Assembly (NCBI GenBank): GCA_903885795.1
Contig: CAISJV010000019.1
Coordinates: 1 to 64,000 of the forward strand
From: an uncultured delta proteobacterium
GTDB taxonomy: Bacteria > Desulfobacterota > Syntrophia > Syntrophales > UBA8958
DNA: 64,000 nucleotides
Direction: 5' to 3'
Program-made: the position numbers and the translations under genes
In this document: piece after piece, positions 53,453-61,779 of the stretch
Layout of the letters: every line of letters starts with the position of its first letter
Position numbering within the stretch: the stretch's first letter is position 1
Notes under the pieces: model-generated
Databases searched by the model: none
The model's input: only the letters and a program-made list of their open reading frames with translations
What the model was told of the DNA's origin: nothing

Positions 53453-55687
53453 ATGATAGACAATTGGATGAAACAAAAGGCACTGGAAATACTCGTAATC
53501 ATGAACACTGCCATTGTCAATTTACGACTCTATCCCCCGACTAGCTCCATGATCATCAACACCGTCGATCGGCTTTACCAAAACCTGCAAATGGCATTTG
53601 AAAGGGAACCTTCTTTGATTATTTCAGAAGCGGATAAAAATCTTCTGATCGGAGACGAAATGCTGAGCCAGAAGGATCTGGAAAGGCCGCAAGTAGCCGC
53701 CTTTCTCGGATTGCTGCTAAATTTTGGCGTAAGAAGCATCACTTTCAAGAACGATCTGACCAGGGAAGATCTCTCCTCCTTTCTGGAAATCATGGGGGAA
53801 AAGCCGGAAACTATTAAGCAGGCAGGGGGCTTGCCGAATGTAATGACACAAAAGAATGTGTCTCATATTCTCCTAGATCATAAAATATACGTTGCAACGG
53901 ATGGTAACCATCAACTCATTGCCAACCTCGAAATCAAGGATGATGATATTATTAAATACCTTATAGGGGGCGCTGATTCGGGGTTGGAACTGGATATCCA
54001 GCAAGTCAGGGAATTGGCGCAGAATGCAGACTGGCTAGAGCAAGTCTTCAAGAGCGGCATGAGTAAGCTCATCAATAATGAAAATTTACTGCCGAATATT
54101 CAGTTGTCGGAGAACATGGTGCGGATGCTGGGTATCCTTGACAAGATTGTCGATAAAATGGACCAGGACAAGTTCGCCCAACTCATTGCGAAATCCATTG
54201 CCGAGCTGGATGCGGATATGATCGGCCTCGTGTTAACACAAGGCATCGACCAGTTATTCAACGGGAAATTGTTCCAGGAAATTATAAATGAAATAGATGG
54301 CACAAAATTTGAGCAGGTTTTAGAAATGATTGGGGTAATGGAAGGTGATAAGTCCCTGACAGGCATAAATTCGACAATTACTGCTCCCCCAGGCTTCGTT
54401 AGTGCCTATCAGCAATTGATGAGTTCAGATAAGGGCGTAGAACTTCAGCAAAGAAGCGAAGAGAAAAAGACCAGAGAAAAAGATGAGAAGGAGGAAAAGA
54501 TTCGTGCCCTAAAGCAGGAAGTCGAACCCATCCTCAGAGGACATGAAGAAAGCTTTATGAATCCCTCCTTGATGGCCTCCATAGCCGGTTTTGTCGATAA
54601 TCTGGCTGATCATGAAGAATTTGAAACGGCTGATGCCCTTATTGACCGTCTCGCGGAAGCGCTGCTGAGTGACAAACAAGGTGTGCGCGATCAGGCTGCT
54701 GCGACCTTGGTAAAGGTTATCGACAATCTTCCGGAAAGGCGGCAAAAAGAGGTCATCTATGAGCTGTCAGAGACGCTGACAAAATGGATCAACCTGGAAA
54801 CATCAACTACTACGGCCTATAAAAAGATCTGTTACCGGTTAAAAGACCAGATACTGGCCCTTATTCGTGAGAAACACTATGCTGAATGTTTGCCGTTGCT
54901 GAGTATCTTTCATCTCATCGACTACGGTCTGCTGGACAAGAATGAGACGGCCCAAAAAATCGCTTCGGATATCATCATGGAATTATCTTCCCCCGAACGA
55001 CTGGATGTGCTCTTTAGAGATTACGCAACTGCCAGAGAAAAAGAACAGAAAGATCTCGGGCGTGTGTTATCGAGGTTGGGATCTGCCTCTTTGAGTCGGT
55101 TAATGGACATATTGCGGGATCATTCTGACAGTGATGAGCGTGTTAAAATTTTACATCTATTGATAGAAATTGGTCAGCCGGCCCTGTCCGTCATCAGAAA
55201 CGAAACCCTTCGTGAACATCCCTGGTTTTTTCACCGGAATTTAGCCTATTTACTGGGGCATATCAAGGGCCCGACTACCATCGAAACTTTACAGACTATG
55301 CTAATGCATAAGCATGACAAGGTTCGGCAGGAAGCCTTGAACAGTCTTCACCGCGTGGGGGAAAACGAAAAAGGGCCGGTCCTCCTGGCTATTTTGCCGG
55401 CGGTTGACGATGCCTTTAAAATGAGTATCATCGAAATGTTGGGTAAGATTAAATACAAGAAGGCAACACCAGCCCTCGTGGAGATTTTGAAGGGACGTCC
55501 GTTTGTCGTATCTTCGGCAAGAATTGATCTGGAAGAGATGATCTGTGTTTCCTTGGGAAGAATAGGCTCGTTGGAAGCAGTTCCTATTTTAAAAGAGATC
55601 AGTAAGCCCAAGTTTTTTAGCGTGACAACCTATCATAAAAAAGTTAAGAATGCCGCCGCCATGGCGCTAACGGCTATCAAACCATAG
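53453..55687 (+). CDS. Large HEAT-repeat protein
   Basis: A 744-residue, almost entirely alpha-helical protein. The N-terminal part (MNTAIVNLRLYPPTSSMIINTVDRLYQNL) resembles a segment I associate with HEAT-repeat and HD-type proteins of delta-proteobacteria. A charged coiled coil lies at about 325-360 (EEKKTREKDEKEEKIRALK). HEAT-like helix pairs fill the C-terminal part (about 540-740; RQEALNSLHRVG, PALVEILKGRP, SLGRIGSLEAVPILKEI). No enzyme motif or membrane segment. It is presumably a scaffold or protein-binding platform. Ribosome site GAGG five bases before ATG. Confidence 0.8.
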   Translation: MIDNWMKQKALEILVIMNTAIVNLRLYPPTSSMIINTVDRLYQNLQMAFEREPSLIISEADKNLLIGDEMLSQKDLERPQVAAFLGLLLNFGVRSITFKNDLTREDLSSFLEIMGEKPETIKQAGGLPNVMTQKNVSHILLDHKIYVATDGNHQLIANLEIKDDDIIKYLIGGADSGLELDIQQVRELAQNADWLEQVFKSGMSKLINNENLLPNIQLSENMVRMLGILDKIVDKMDQDKFAQLIAKSIAELDADMIGLVLTQGIDQLFNGKLFQEIINEIDGTKFEQVLEMIGVMEGDKSLTGINSTITAPPGFVSAYQQLMSSDKGVELQQRSEEKKTREKDEKEEKIRALKQEVEPILRGHEESFMNPSLMASIAGFVDNLADHEEFETADALIDRLAEALLSDKQGVRDQAAATLVKVIDNLPERRQKEVIYELSETLTKWINLETSTTTAYKKICYRLKDQILALIREKHYAECLPLLSIFHLIDYGLLDKNETAQKIASDIIMELSSPERLDVLFRDYATAREKEQKDLGRVLSRLGSASLSRLMDILRDHSDSDERVKILHLLIEIGQPALSVIRNETLREHPWFFHRNLAYLLGHIKGPTTIETLQTMLMHKHDKVRQEALNSLHRVGENEKGPVLLAILPAVDDAFKMSIIEMLGKIKYKKATPALVEILKGRPFVVSSARIDLEEMICVSLGRIGSLEAVPILKEISKPKFFSVTTYHKKVKNAAAMALTAIKP

Positions 55688-55732
55688 ACCTTTTGCATGG
55701 GCTCCTTCTTATACAACCTTTGCACAGTACCC

Positions 55733-56071
55733 TTACTTTGACGCCTTTTTCTGCCGCTTCAGGATCGCTTTAAGGATTTTTTTGTCTGTGATGATCTCCT
55801 TTGCACTGCTAACGTCACGGGAAAAGTAGCTGCTCTCAGGCAGTATATCTCCTTTCCCGGTGGGTACAAAGGGAGTTTCCGGCGTCATTTTCCCTCTTTC
55901 GGCAGGGGCAGAGAGTGTTGCCGATGTCTTGGCGACAGATCTCCTACTCTTGATCTTCGCGATAATGAACTGGGCAAAACTCTTTCCGAACTGGCCAATG
56001 AATCCGGCTGCCAGTACAACCAAGGCCCATTGCAGGATTGACCAGGTTCTGATATCCAGGAGGTCGGACAT
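55733..56071 (-). CDS. Small membrane-anchored protein of unknown function
   Basis: A 112-residue protein with one N-terminal hydrophobic helix (about 11-30, ILQWALVVLAAGFIGQFG), a basic middle and a lysine-rich end (KKILKAILKRQKKASK). The tail could interact with nucleic acid or acidic lipids. It starts 6 bases after the mobB stop and uses a ribosome site inside the mobB end, so the two are coupled. I recognise no family. Confidence 0.65.
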   Translation of the reverse strand: MSDLLDIRTWSILQWALVVLAAGFIGQFGKSFAQFIIAKIKSRRSVAKTSATLSAPAERGKMTPETPFVPTGKGDILPESSYFSRDVSSAKEIITDKKILKAILKRQKKASK

Positions 56072-56077
56072 AATATT

Positions 56078-56587
56078 CTACCTGAAGGTTATGAATCCAC
56101 TCTTTTCCAGCCAGTTGACAAGCCCGGTAATATCGTTAACATCGAAACAGGGAACTCCCGCCCCTAATGGTTCATCGCTGACCAAGGCAATGAGGTTGTC
56201 GTTTTCCCCACACAGGCGCTCCCGACGCAGGGACGGGCGAAAGACCTCGATCTTTGGATAGGGGTTCTGCTTGAATCCCTCCACGATAATCAGGTCCACA
56301 TCCCGGATGTAGCGGTCCCTCAGTTCGGCTATCTCATAATCCCGCTCTGTATCTTCCACCACCGCCACCTGATGTGGCGAGGCGATGACGGTCGTCCGGG
56401 CTCCCGCCTGCTTATGGCGCCAGCTGTCCTTCCCCTCGTGATCGATGGCAAAACCGTGGCGGTTATGCTTGATCGTCGCCACCCGCCAGCCCCGGCGGAT
56501 CAGTTCGGGGATCATCTTCTCGATAAGGGTTGTCTTGCCGGAATTGGACTTCCCGACGATAGAAAGCATGGGAATGGTTTTTGACAT
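56078..56587 (-). CDS. mobB: Molybdopterin-guanine dinucleotide biosynthesis protein MobB
   Basis: A 169-residue GTP-binding adaptor that assists MobA in making MGD for Mo/W enzymes. Walker A is GKSNSGKTT at about 12-20. IKHNRHGFAIDHEGKDSWRHKQAGA and DLIIVEGFKQNPYPKIEVFR are the usual MobB blocks. The length is typical. This fits the presence of a DMSO-reductase-family enzyme at 19927; the AOR at 31152 uses a related pterin without the nucleotide. Confidence 0.93.
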   Translation of the reverse strand: MSKTIPMLSIVGKSNSGKTTLIEKMIPELIRRGWRVATIKHNRHGFAIDHEGKDSWRHKQAGARTTVIASPHQVAVVEDTERDYEIAELRDRYIRDVDLIIVEGFKQNPYPKIEVFRPSLRRERLCGENDNLIALVSDEPLGAGVPCFDVNDITGLVNWLEKSGFITFR

Positions 56588-56665
56588 GCTTCTTACATAT
56601 CTGATTACGGCTCTCGACTCAAGAGGATTTCCCTGATGATATCTTCCCTCCCTCCCCTCTGCCAG

Positions 56666-56684
56666 AGAAGAAAAGATTTCTTCT
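56666..56684 (-). terminator. Hairpin between lactate permease and mobB genes
   Basis: AGAAGAAA, loop AGA, TTTCTTCT: a perfect 8-bp stem about 70 bases after the permease stop (minus strand). It is AT-rich and only modestly stable. GC-rich REP-like blocks (CTCCCTCCCC; GGGGTGGGG) flank it. Confidence 0.35.
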
Positions 56685-56751
56685 GCCCCTGCAAGGGTTG
56701 GGGTGGGGTCTATAGAACATTCCCGTCTGCCGAGGAACCAGGAACATTGGG

Positions 56752-58314
56752 CTACGCAAAAAACATGGCCATCACCGACGCCACAAATGTAATCAACGCA
56801 GAGATGATGAATGCGGTTTTTATGACCTGGCTTTCGATTCCCAAAGCATCTATCGTTGCCGCAGCGTTTTGAAGCTTCGCCGGGGAAATGACACTGGCTA
56901 ATCCCCCACCTATGGCGGTTACGGCGGTTACTATCAATGGATCTACATTAAGGAGCTTGGATGTCAACAGATGGTATTTGGTAAACATCGCAATCGTGGA
57001 GGCCTCGCTGCCACTTAAGAAACCGCCAAATAGCCCGAGGTAGCCGCTTATGAAGGGATAGAGGGATCCAAATGCCAGGGAAGACCCTTGCGCCAGCGTC
57101 CAGATCATGTTGGAAGAAGGCTCAACGATTTTCCAGGCGGATCCCAGGTTCTGAATTCCGGAGTTATTCATCACGAAGGCGATGGCAAAAAAGATTGCTG
57201 CGGAAAGGGCCGGCCTGGGCGCCCGCTTGATCCACTTAGCGAAAGTCGCCTGCAAAGATCCCCCTTTTGGTCTGATGAATATGATGGAGACAACCGTACT
57301 GATCAGCACCCATGTGTAGGCATTCCAGAGCATCCTGGTTCTAAGGACCTGACCCGGTATGATCGAAACGGGCATGGCTATGGTCTTGTAAAGAAGATCA
57401 AAAACAGGGGGACAAAAATTGACGGCAAAGGAAGCGGCAATCAATATAATCCAGGGAGAAAGGGCTGTCAGAAGAGACATCTCTTTTTCAATTTTCAGAT
57501 CATTGTCTGTTAAATGTGTCCTGTCGATAATCGGTTGCCCCTTCATCCTTAGGTAAAGTAACATGACAATCATCGTGGTAAACCCGGAAATAACGCCTGT
57601 GAGCACCACACCTCCCTCAAGAAATGGAATATAACTGACGGCTACTGCCATACCACCGTTTGTGAGCCCGGCGATGACACAGGGCGCGAAGCCTTCCTTC
57701 ATCAACTTCCATCTTCCCACGATCCAGAGCATCCCGAAACCGATTAACATTGAAATAATGGGAAGAAATTTGGCAAATACTCTCGCAGATTGAACAAGGG
57801 GTGTCCCGGTGAGATCGGAGTAAACCACCAGGGGTGCACCGAGAAGGGCAAACGTGCAAAGGGCATCAAAACCTATTGCCGGTAGCGCTACCGCGATAAA
57901 CTTTGAGTATCCCAATGCCACGAGAATAGGAGGCAGAATTGAAACCGGGGTAGCGCCCACAGAGACTAAAAGAGTTCCGGCGCCGATGTTGATCAGCATG
58001 ATCTGTACTGCTTTCTCCCTGGATCCAAAAGTCTTTACAAATACAGCCACCCTGCGGAGAGCTCCTGTCTCCTCCATGAAGGTAATCTGCAATATAGATG
58101 TGACCACCATCAAGGATACGGGAAAAGAGGCGATAATACCGGCGATGGAAGAGCGGAGACCGGCTTCAACGCTCGTATTGAAGAACAAGAAGGCAATCAC
58201 CAGGGTGAAGAACCACCCGATGACCCCGCTTGTATCGGCAGCATAGTTTTTCTTGATCATCAGAAATACGATAAGAACGATCGGAAGCAGGGTAAGAATG
58301 ACGGATAGAAACAA
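56752..58314 (-). CDS. lldP: L-lactate permease family transporter
   Basis: A 520-residue membrane protein with about 12-13 hydrophobic segments. Marks of the LctP family include the early LRSSIAGIIASFPVSLMVVTSILQITFMEETGAL, the conserved VSVGATPVSILPPILVALG, and near the end GGFLSGSEASTIAMFTKYH followed by GGGLASVISPAKLQNAAATI. It imports lactate or glycolate with protons. The start is TTG with AAAGGAGG five bases upstream. No lactate dehydrogenase is adjacent in the window. Confidence 0.9.
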   Translation of the reverse strand: MFLSVILTLLPIVLIVFLMIKKNYAADTSGVIGWFFTLVIAFLFFNTSVEAGLRSSIAGIIASFPVSLMVVTSILQITFMEETGALRRVAVFVKTFGSREKAVQIMLINIGAGTLLVSVGATPVSILPPILVALGYSKFIAVALPAIGFDALCTFALLGAPLVVYSDLTGTPLVQSARVFAKFLPIISMLIGFGMLWIVGRWKLMKEGFAPCVIAGLTNGGMAVAVSYIPFLEGGVVLTGVISGFTTMIVMLLYLRMKGQPIIDRTHLTDNDLKIEKEMSLLTALSPWIILIAASFAVNFCPPVFDLLYKTIAMPVSIIPGQVLRTRMLWNAYTWVLISTVVSIIFIRPKGGSLQATFAKWIKRAPRPALSAAIFFAIAFVMNNSGIQNLGSAWKIVEPSSNMIWTLAQGSSLAFGSLYPFISGYLGLFGGFLSGSEASTIAMFTKYHLLTSKLLNVDPLIVTAVTAIGGGLASVISPAKLQNAAATIDALGIESQVIKTAFIISALITFVASVMAMFFA

Positions 58315-58602
58315 GATGTCCTCCTTTATTATTTACAGTAATGGGCTCAATGGACGATATTGTTAAGAATGTTCTTGGTCCCGGTATGCCCACTGAGGCC
58401 GGTAATTTGGCGCGGCCCCCAGAAGAATACGCGGAAAGAAGCATAAATTAAAGAGGGTGTCAATTTAAAAGATTATTCAAAAGTGCGCATAACCTGGATG
58501 AATCGAATATCTCAATTGCTCCCTCTCTTTTAGGGGCGGATGTAGGGATGGTCTATAAATGTTTTATTTGCATTATTCACCTTGCGGCGTTAGGAGTTGT
58601 CC

Positions 58603-59394
58603 ATGACTCTGCAACTCATGGACAGCGTTCGACAGATCCTGGCCGCTGTGGAGAAATCATCCGGGAAGACGATAACCTATATCGAAAGGCCGGATCTTCC
58701 TGCCCCGGTCAGTCTCAATATTACCGACAAAGACGACCCCCAACTCAAGCTTTTCTACCATCCCCATCATGATGAAGGCGTCAATTATGCAGTCGCGAAT
58801 CAGGCCGGGCATATCCTCCGACTCTTTGCCGCCCCGCCGGAGGAGCGGTTTGTCTCCGTGGCCAACCGCCAGACCATGGCCCGCTTCATCATGGAAACGG
58901 AAAGCGAACTGGAAAGACTGAGTTCTCTTCTGGGACGGGATAAAGTCAGAAAGATGATCTCCCTCTGGTATCAGGGGGTGGTCTATCAACTGACGAGAAT
59001 GCCCCCGGACATCATGGTCAACAGGTGGCTCTATGATGACTGGCCGGAGCTGCGTCCCCTCCTCCTTCAGGGCATCGCGGCCCAGCGGCGTGAAGCCATC
59101 CCCTCCCTGTCGCCGGATGTCCGGAGGGCGACGCCCGCCCGTATCTATCGCGCCGCCAACATCATGAACTTCGTTTTTTTCAAATGCCTCGAAGATCACT
59201 TTCACGGCGACTTCATCGGCCCTTATCACGGGACGATTTTTATTCTCGACGGCGCCCCCCTGGCCCGCATCACGGCAAGCTCTAATCAGAACAATCACGC
59301 GGGCGACCGCAGCATGATCGATCGCTGGGCCGGCGAACTGGAACTGAACAACTGGTATGAGTGGCAACCCTATGTAACTTTTCGAGAAAAATAA
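58603..59394 (+). CDS. Conserved hypothetical protein (263 aa)
   Basis: A soluble protein, largely helical after residue 85, with basic and aromatic content (MISLWYQGVVYQLTRMPPDIMVNRWLY; MNFVFFKCLEDHFHGDF). The N-terminal half contains HPHHDEGVNYAVANQAGHILRLF, which has metal-binding-like His and Asp residues. The region after it resembles a peptidase-like layout only in a general way. ATG 58603 is chosen because TTAGGAG precedes it by six bases. It is divergent from the lactate permease and 140 bases before cstA. I do not recognise the family. Confidence 0.75.
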   Translation: MTLQLMDSVRQILAAVEKSSGKTITYIERPDLPAPVSLNITDKDDPQLKLFYHPHHDEGVNYAVANQAGHILRLFAAPPEERFVSVANRQTMARFIMETESELERLSSLLGRDKVRKMISLWYQGVVYQLTRMPPDIMVNRWLYDDWPELRPLLLQGIAAQRREAIPSLSPDVRRATPARIYRAANIMNFVFFKCLEDHFHGDFIGPYHGTIFILDGAPLARITASSNQNNHAGDRSMIDRWAGELELNNWYEWQPYVTFREK

Positions 59395-59534
59395 TTGACA
59401 TCAGCTTTTCAAATAACGTATCATCAGGGGGCAGATAAAAGGGGGGGAGAGAGAAATCCACCCATAAAGATGGACGTTTCAAACCCCGAATTTTTTATAT
59501 TTTATAATATTTTATAGAAAGGGAGGAAGATTTT

Positions 59535-61376
59535 ATGAGTTCATTATATTTGATGCTTGGTTCGTTGTGCTGCTTTGCTCTTGCGTATCGCTACTATGCG
59601 GCGTTCATCGCAGCAAAGGTCCTCATGCTGGACGACAGGAATATCGCGCCGTCCATTTCCTGTAATGACGGTCAGAATTTTGTCCCCACCAACAAGTGGG
59701 TTGTTTTCGGCCATCATTTTGCCGCCATCGCCGGTGCGGGACCGTTGATCGGACCGGTTCTGGCCGCCCAGTATGGATGGGGACCGGGCTTCTTCTGGAT
59801 TCTGCTGGGCAGCGTCTTTGCCGGTTGCGTCCACGACATGATCATTCTTTTCGCATCCTATCGCCACCAGGGGCAATCCCTGTCCGTCATCGCCGAGAAG
59901 GACGTCGGCAAGGTCACCGGCGGCGTCACGGCGATCGTAATTCTTTTGATTATCATCATCGCCCTGGCCGGTCTGGGTGTGGCCGTGGTCAACGCCCTCT
60001 TCAATAATCCCTGGGGCGTCTTCTCCATCGCCATGACGATTCCCATCGCTATGATCGTCGGCGTTTACATGTTCAAGATCAAACCGGGGGCCATTCTTTC
60101 CGGATCTATCGCCGGATTCATCATGGTCATCCTCGCAGTGCTTATGGGCCCCTATATTGCCGAATCCAGCCTTGCCTCCTGGTTTACCTTCAGCAAGAAG
60201 GAAGTTTCCGTGCTCCTGCCCGTCTACGGCTTCTGTGCGGCGGCCATTCCCGTCTGGCTCCTCCTTGCTCCCCGGGACTATCTGAGCACCTTCATGAAGA
60301 TCGGCGTCATCGCCGCCCTGGGCATCGGCCTTCTCTTCGTGAACCCGACGATAAAGATGCCCTTCACCACGGAGTTCATGTCCGGCGGCGGACCGATCAT
60401 CCCAGGTCCCTGGTGGCCCTATGTGTTCATTACCATCGCCTGCGGCGCCATTTCGGGATTCCATGCCTTGATCGGCTCGGGAACGACGCCGAAGATGATC
60501 GAACATGAAACGGAAATCACCATGATCGGCTACGGCGCCATGCTGACGGAGGCTTTTGTAGCCGTCATGGCCCTCCTCTCCGCCATTACCCTCAATCCGA
60601 GCGATTATTTCGCCATCAATACCTCTGCCGCCGTTTATGCGAAATTGAAGATGGCTGTCATCGATCTGCCGGTCCTCAGTCAGTTGGTCGGACTGGACGT
60701 AGCTCATCGCCCGGGCGGCGCCATCTCCCTGGCCGTGGGCATGGCCCATATCTTTGCCAATGTCGGCGAGGGGCTCCGGCATACGATGAAGTACTGGTTC
60801 CAGTTCATCATCATGTTCGAGGCCTTGTTCATCCTGACGACGATCGACGCCGGCACCCGCGTGGCCCGCTACATCCTCCAGGACATCCTCGGCTATGCCT
60901 ACAAGCCCTTCGGCAGAAAAGACTGGATTCCCGGCACTGTGGTCTGCAGCGCCCTCGTTTCCTCAGCCTGGGGTTATCTGCTCTACACGGGCGATATTTC
61001 CTCCATCTGGCCGATGTTCGGCGTCACGAACCAGACCCTGTCCGCTCTGGCCCTGGCGATTGGAACCACGATCATCCTCAGGATTGGGACCAAGAAGATC
61101 TATGCCCTGGTTACGTTGATCCCCTGCCTTTTTGTCACGGTCACCACCTTTACGGCCGGCATCATGAATGTTCAGATGTATCTTGCGAAGGGCATGTTGC
61201 TGAACGCCTGGCTGAGTATCGGAGTTATCATTCTTGTGGTCATCATCATTGAAGAAAACTTCCGCGCCTGGCTGAGGCTGCTCAAGACCGACAAGCCCAT
61301 CGGCATGAATGTTGACCGTGATGTGGTTTACTGTGCGGAGATTTCCCCTGATGCGCCACCCGACGCGAGACCTTAG
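59535..61376 (+). CDS. cstA: Carbon starvation protein CstA family peptide/pyruvate transporter
   Basis: A 613-residue membrane protein with about 14-16 hydrophobic helices. CstA marks: the opening RYYAAFIAAKVLMLDD, FVPTNKWVVFGHHFAAIAGAGPLIGPVLAAQ, and FWILLGSVFAGCVHDMIILF. Further marks are ISGFHALIGSGTTPKMI and, near the end, FGVTNQTLSALALAIGT. CstA-type carriers import peptides and some act on pyruvate. The ribosome site GGGAGGAAG is strong. Only a small CC/Se-motif gene separates it from kup. Confidence 0.94.
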   Translation: MSSLYLMLGSLCCFALAYRYYAAFIAAKVLMLDDRNIAPSISCNDGQNFVPTNKWVVFGHHFAAIAGAGPLIGPVLAAQYGWGPGFFWILLGSVFAGCVHDMIILFASYRHQGQSLSVIAEKDVGKVTGGVTAIVILLIIIIALAGLGVAVVNALFNNPWGVFSIAMTIPIAMIVGVYMFKIKPGAILSGSIAGFIMVILAVLMGPYIAESSLASWFTFSKKEVSVLLPVYGFCAAAIPVWLLLAPRDYLSTFMKIGVIAALGIGLLFVNPTIKMPFTTEFMSGGGPIIPGPWWPYVFITIACGAISGFHALIGSGTTPKMIEHETEITMIGYGAMLTEAFVAVMALLSAITLNPSDYFAINTSAAVYAKLKMAVIDLPVLSQLVGLDVAHRPGGAISLAVGMAHIFANVGEGLRHTMKYWFQFIIMFEALFILTTIDAGTRVARYILQDILGYAYKPFGRKDWIPGTVVCSALVSSAWGYLLYTGDISSIWPMFGVTNQTLSALALAIGTTIILRIGTKKIYALVTLIPCLFVTVTTFTAGIMNVQMYLAKGMLLNAWLSIGVIILVVIIIEENFRAWLRLLKTDKPIGMNVDRDVVYCAEISPDAPPDARP

Positions 61377-61405
61377 ATTGTTAATACCTTAATCGCTTTT
61401 TAACC

Positions 61406-61432
61406 GGAGGGAGGATCGTTGATCCTCCCTTC
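61406..61432 (+). terminator. Hairpin after cstA
   Basis: AGGGAGGATC, loop GTT, GATCCTCCCT: a perfect 10-bp stem 31 bases after the cstA stop. No long T-run follows. It may cut transcription before the CC/Se-motif gene or merely stabilise the cstA end. Confidence 0.45.
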
Positions 61433-61458
61433 CACATTAAAAAATGAGAGTTTGTCGC

Positions 61459-61740
61459 ATGGTTACCATTAGCCAGGAAGCCCAAGATCATGCCATGAAG
61501 AATGGAGGGGAGCTCTATCTGGAGTATATCGTCTTGCAGAGCGGCTGCTGCATTCCCTATCAGCCAGGCCCAACCGTCAGATTCGGCAGGCCCCGTGATC
61601 CGGCGCGCTTCCATGCGGCGGCAGTGGAGGGAATCACCGTTTTTGTTCCTCGCGAGCTGCCCAATGTTCCCCTTCGTATCACCATTAATTCGTTCATGGG
61701 CTTCAAATGGCTCATCGTTGAGGGCTGGCGTCACGCCTGA
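61459..61740 (+). CDS. CC/Se-motif family (seleno)protein, Cys form
   Basis: A 93-residue soluble protein. The vicinal pair SGCC (residues about 29-32) begins SGCCIPYQPGPTVRFGRP, and the end reads GFKWLIVEGW. This matches, as I recall it, the small CC/Se-motif (seleno)protein family, in which one Cys of the pair is Sec in some species; both codons are Cys here. ATG 61459 is preferred to 61444 because GAGAG lies before it. It lies between cstA and kup. The role is unknown, presumably redox. Confidence 0.75.
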   Translation: MVTISQEAQDHAMKNGGELYLEYIVLQSGCCIPYQPGPTVRFGRPRDPARFHAAAVEGITVFVPRELPNVPLRITINSFMGFKWLIVEGWRHA

Positions 61741-61779
61741 TGACCATGTGCGATACAACCGGACGGTTAAAATCATAAT

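Noticed and set aside
59544-60782. A 412-codon open frame antisense to cstA
   Set aside because: It is a shadow frame: low-complexity, Asp/Gly/His-rich translation with no motif, lying wholly opposite a clear CstA protein with a strong ribosome site.
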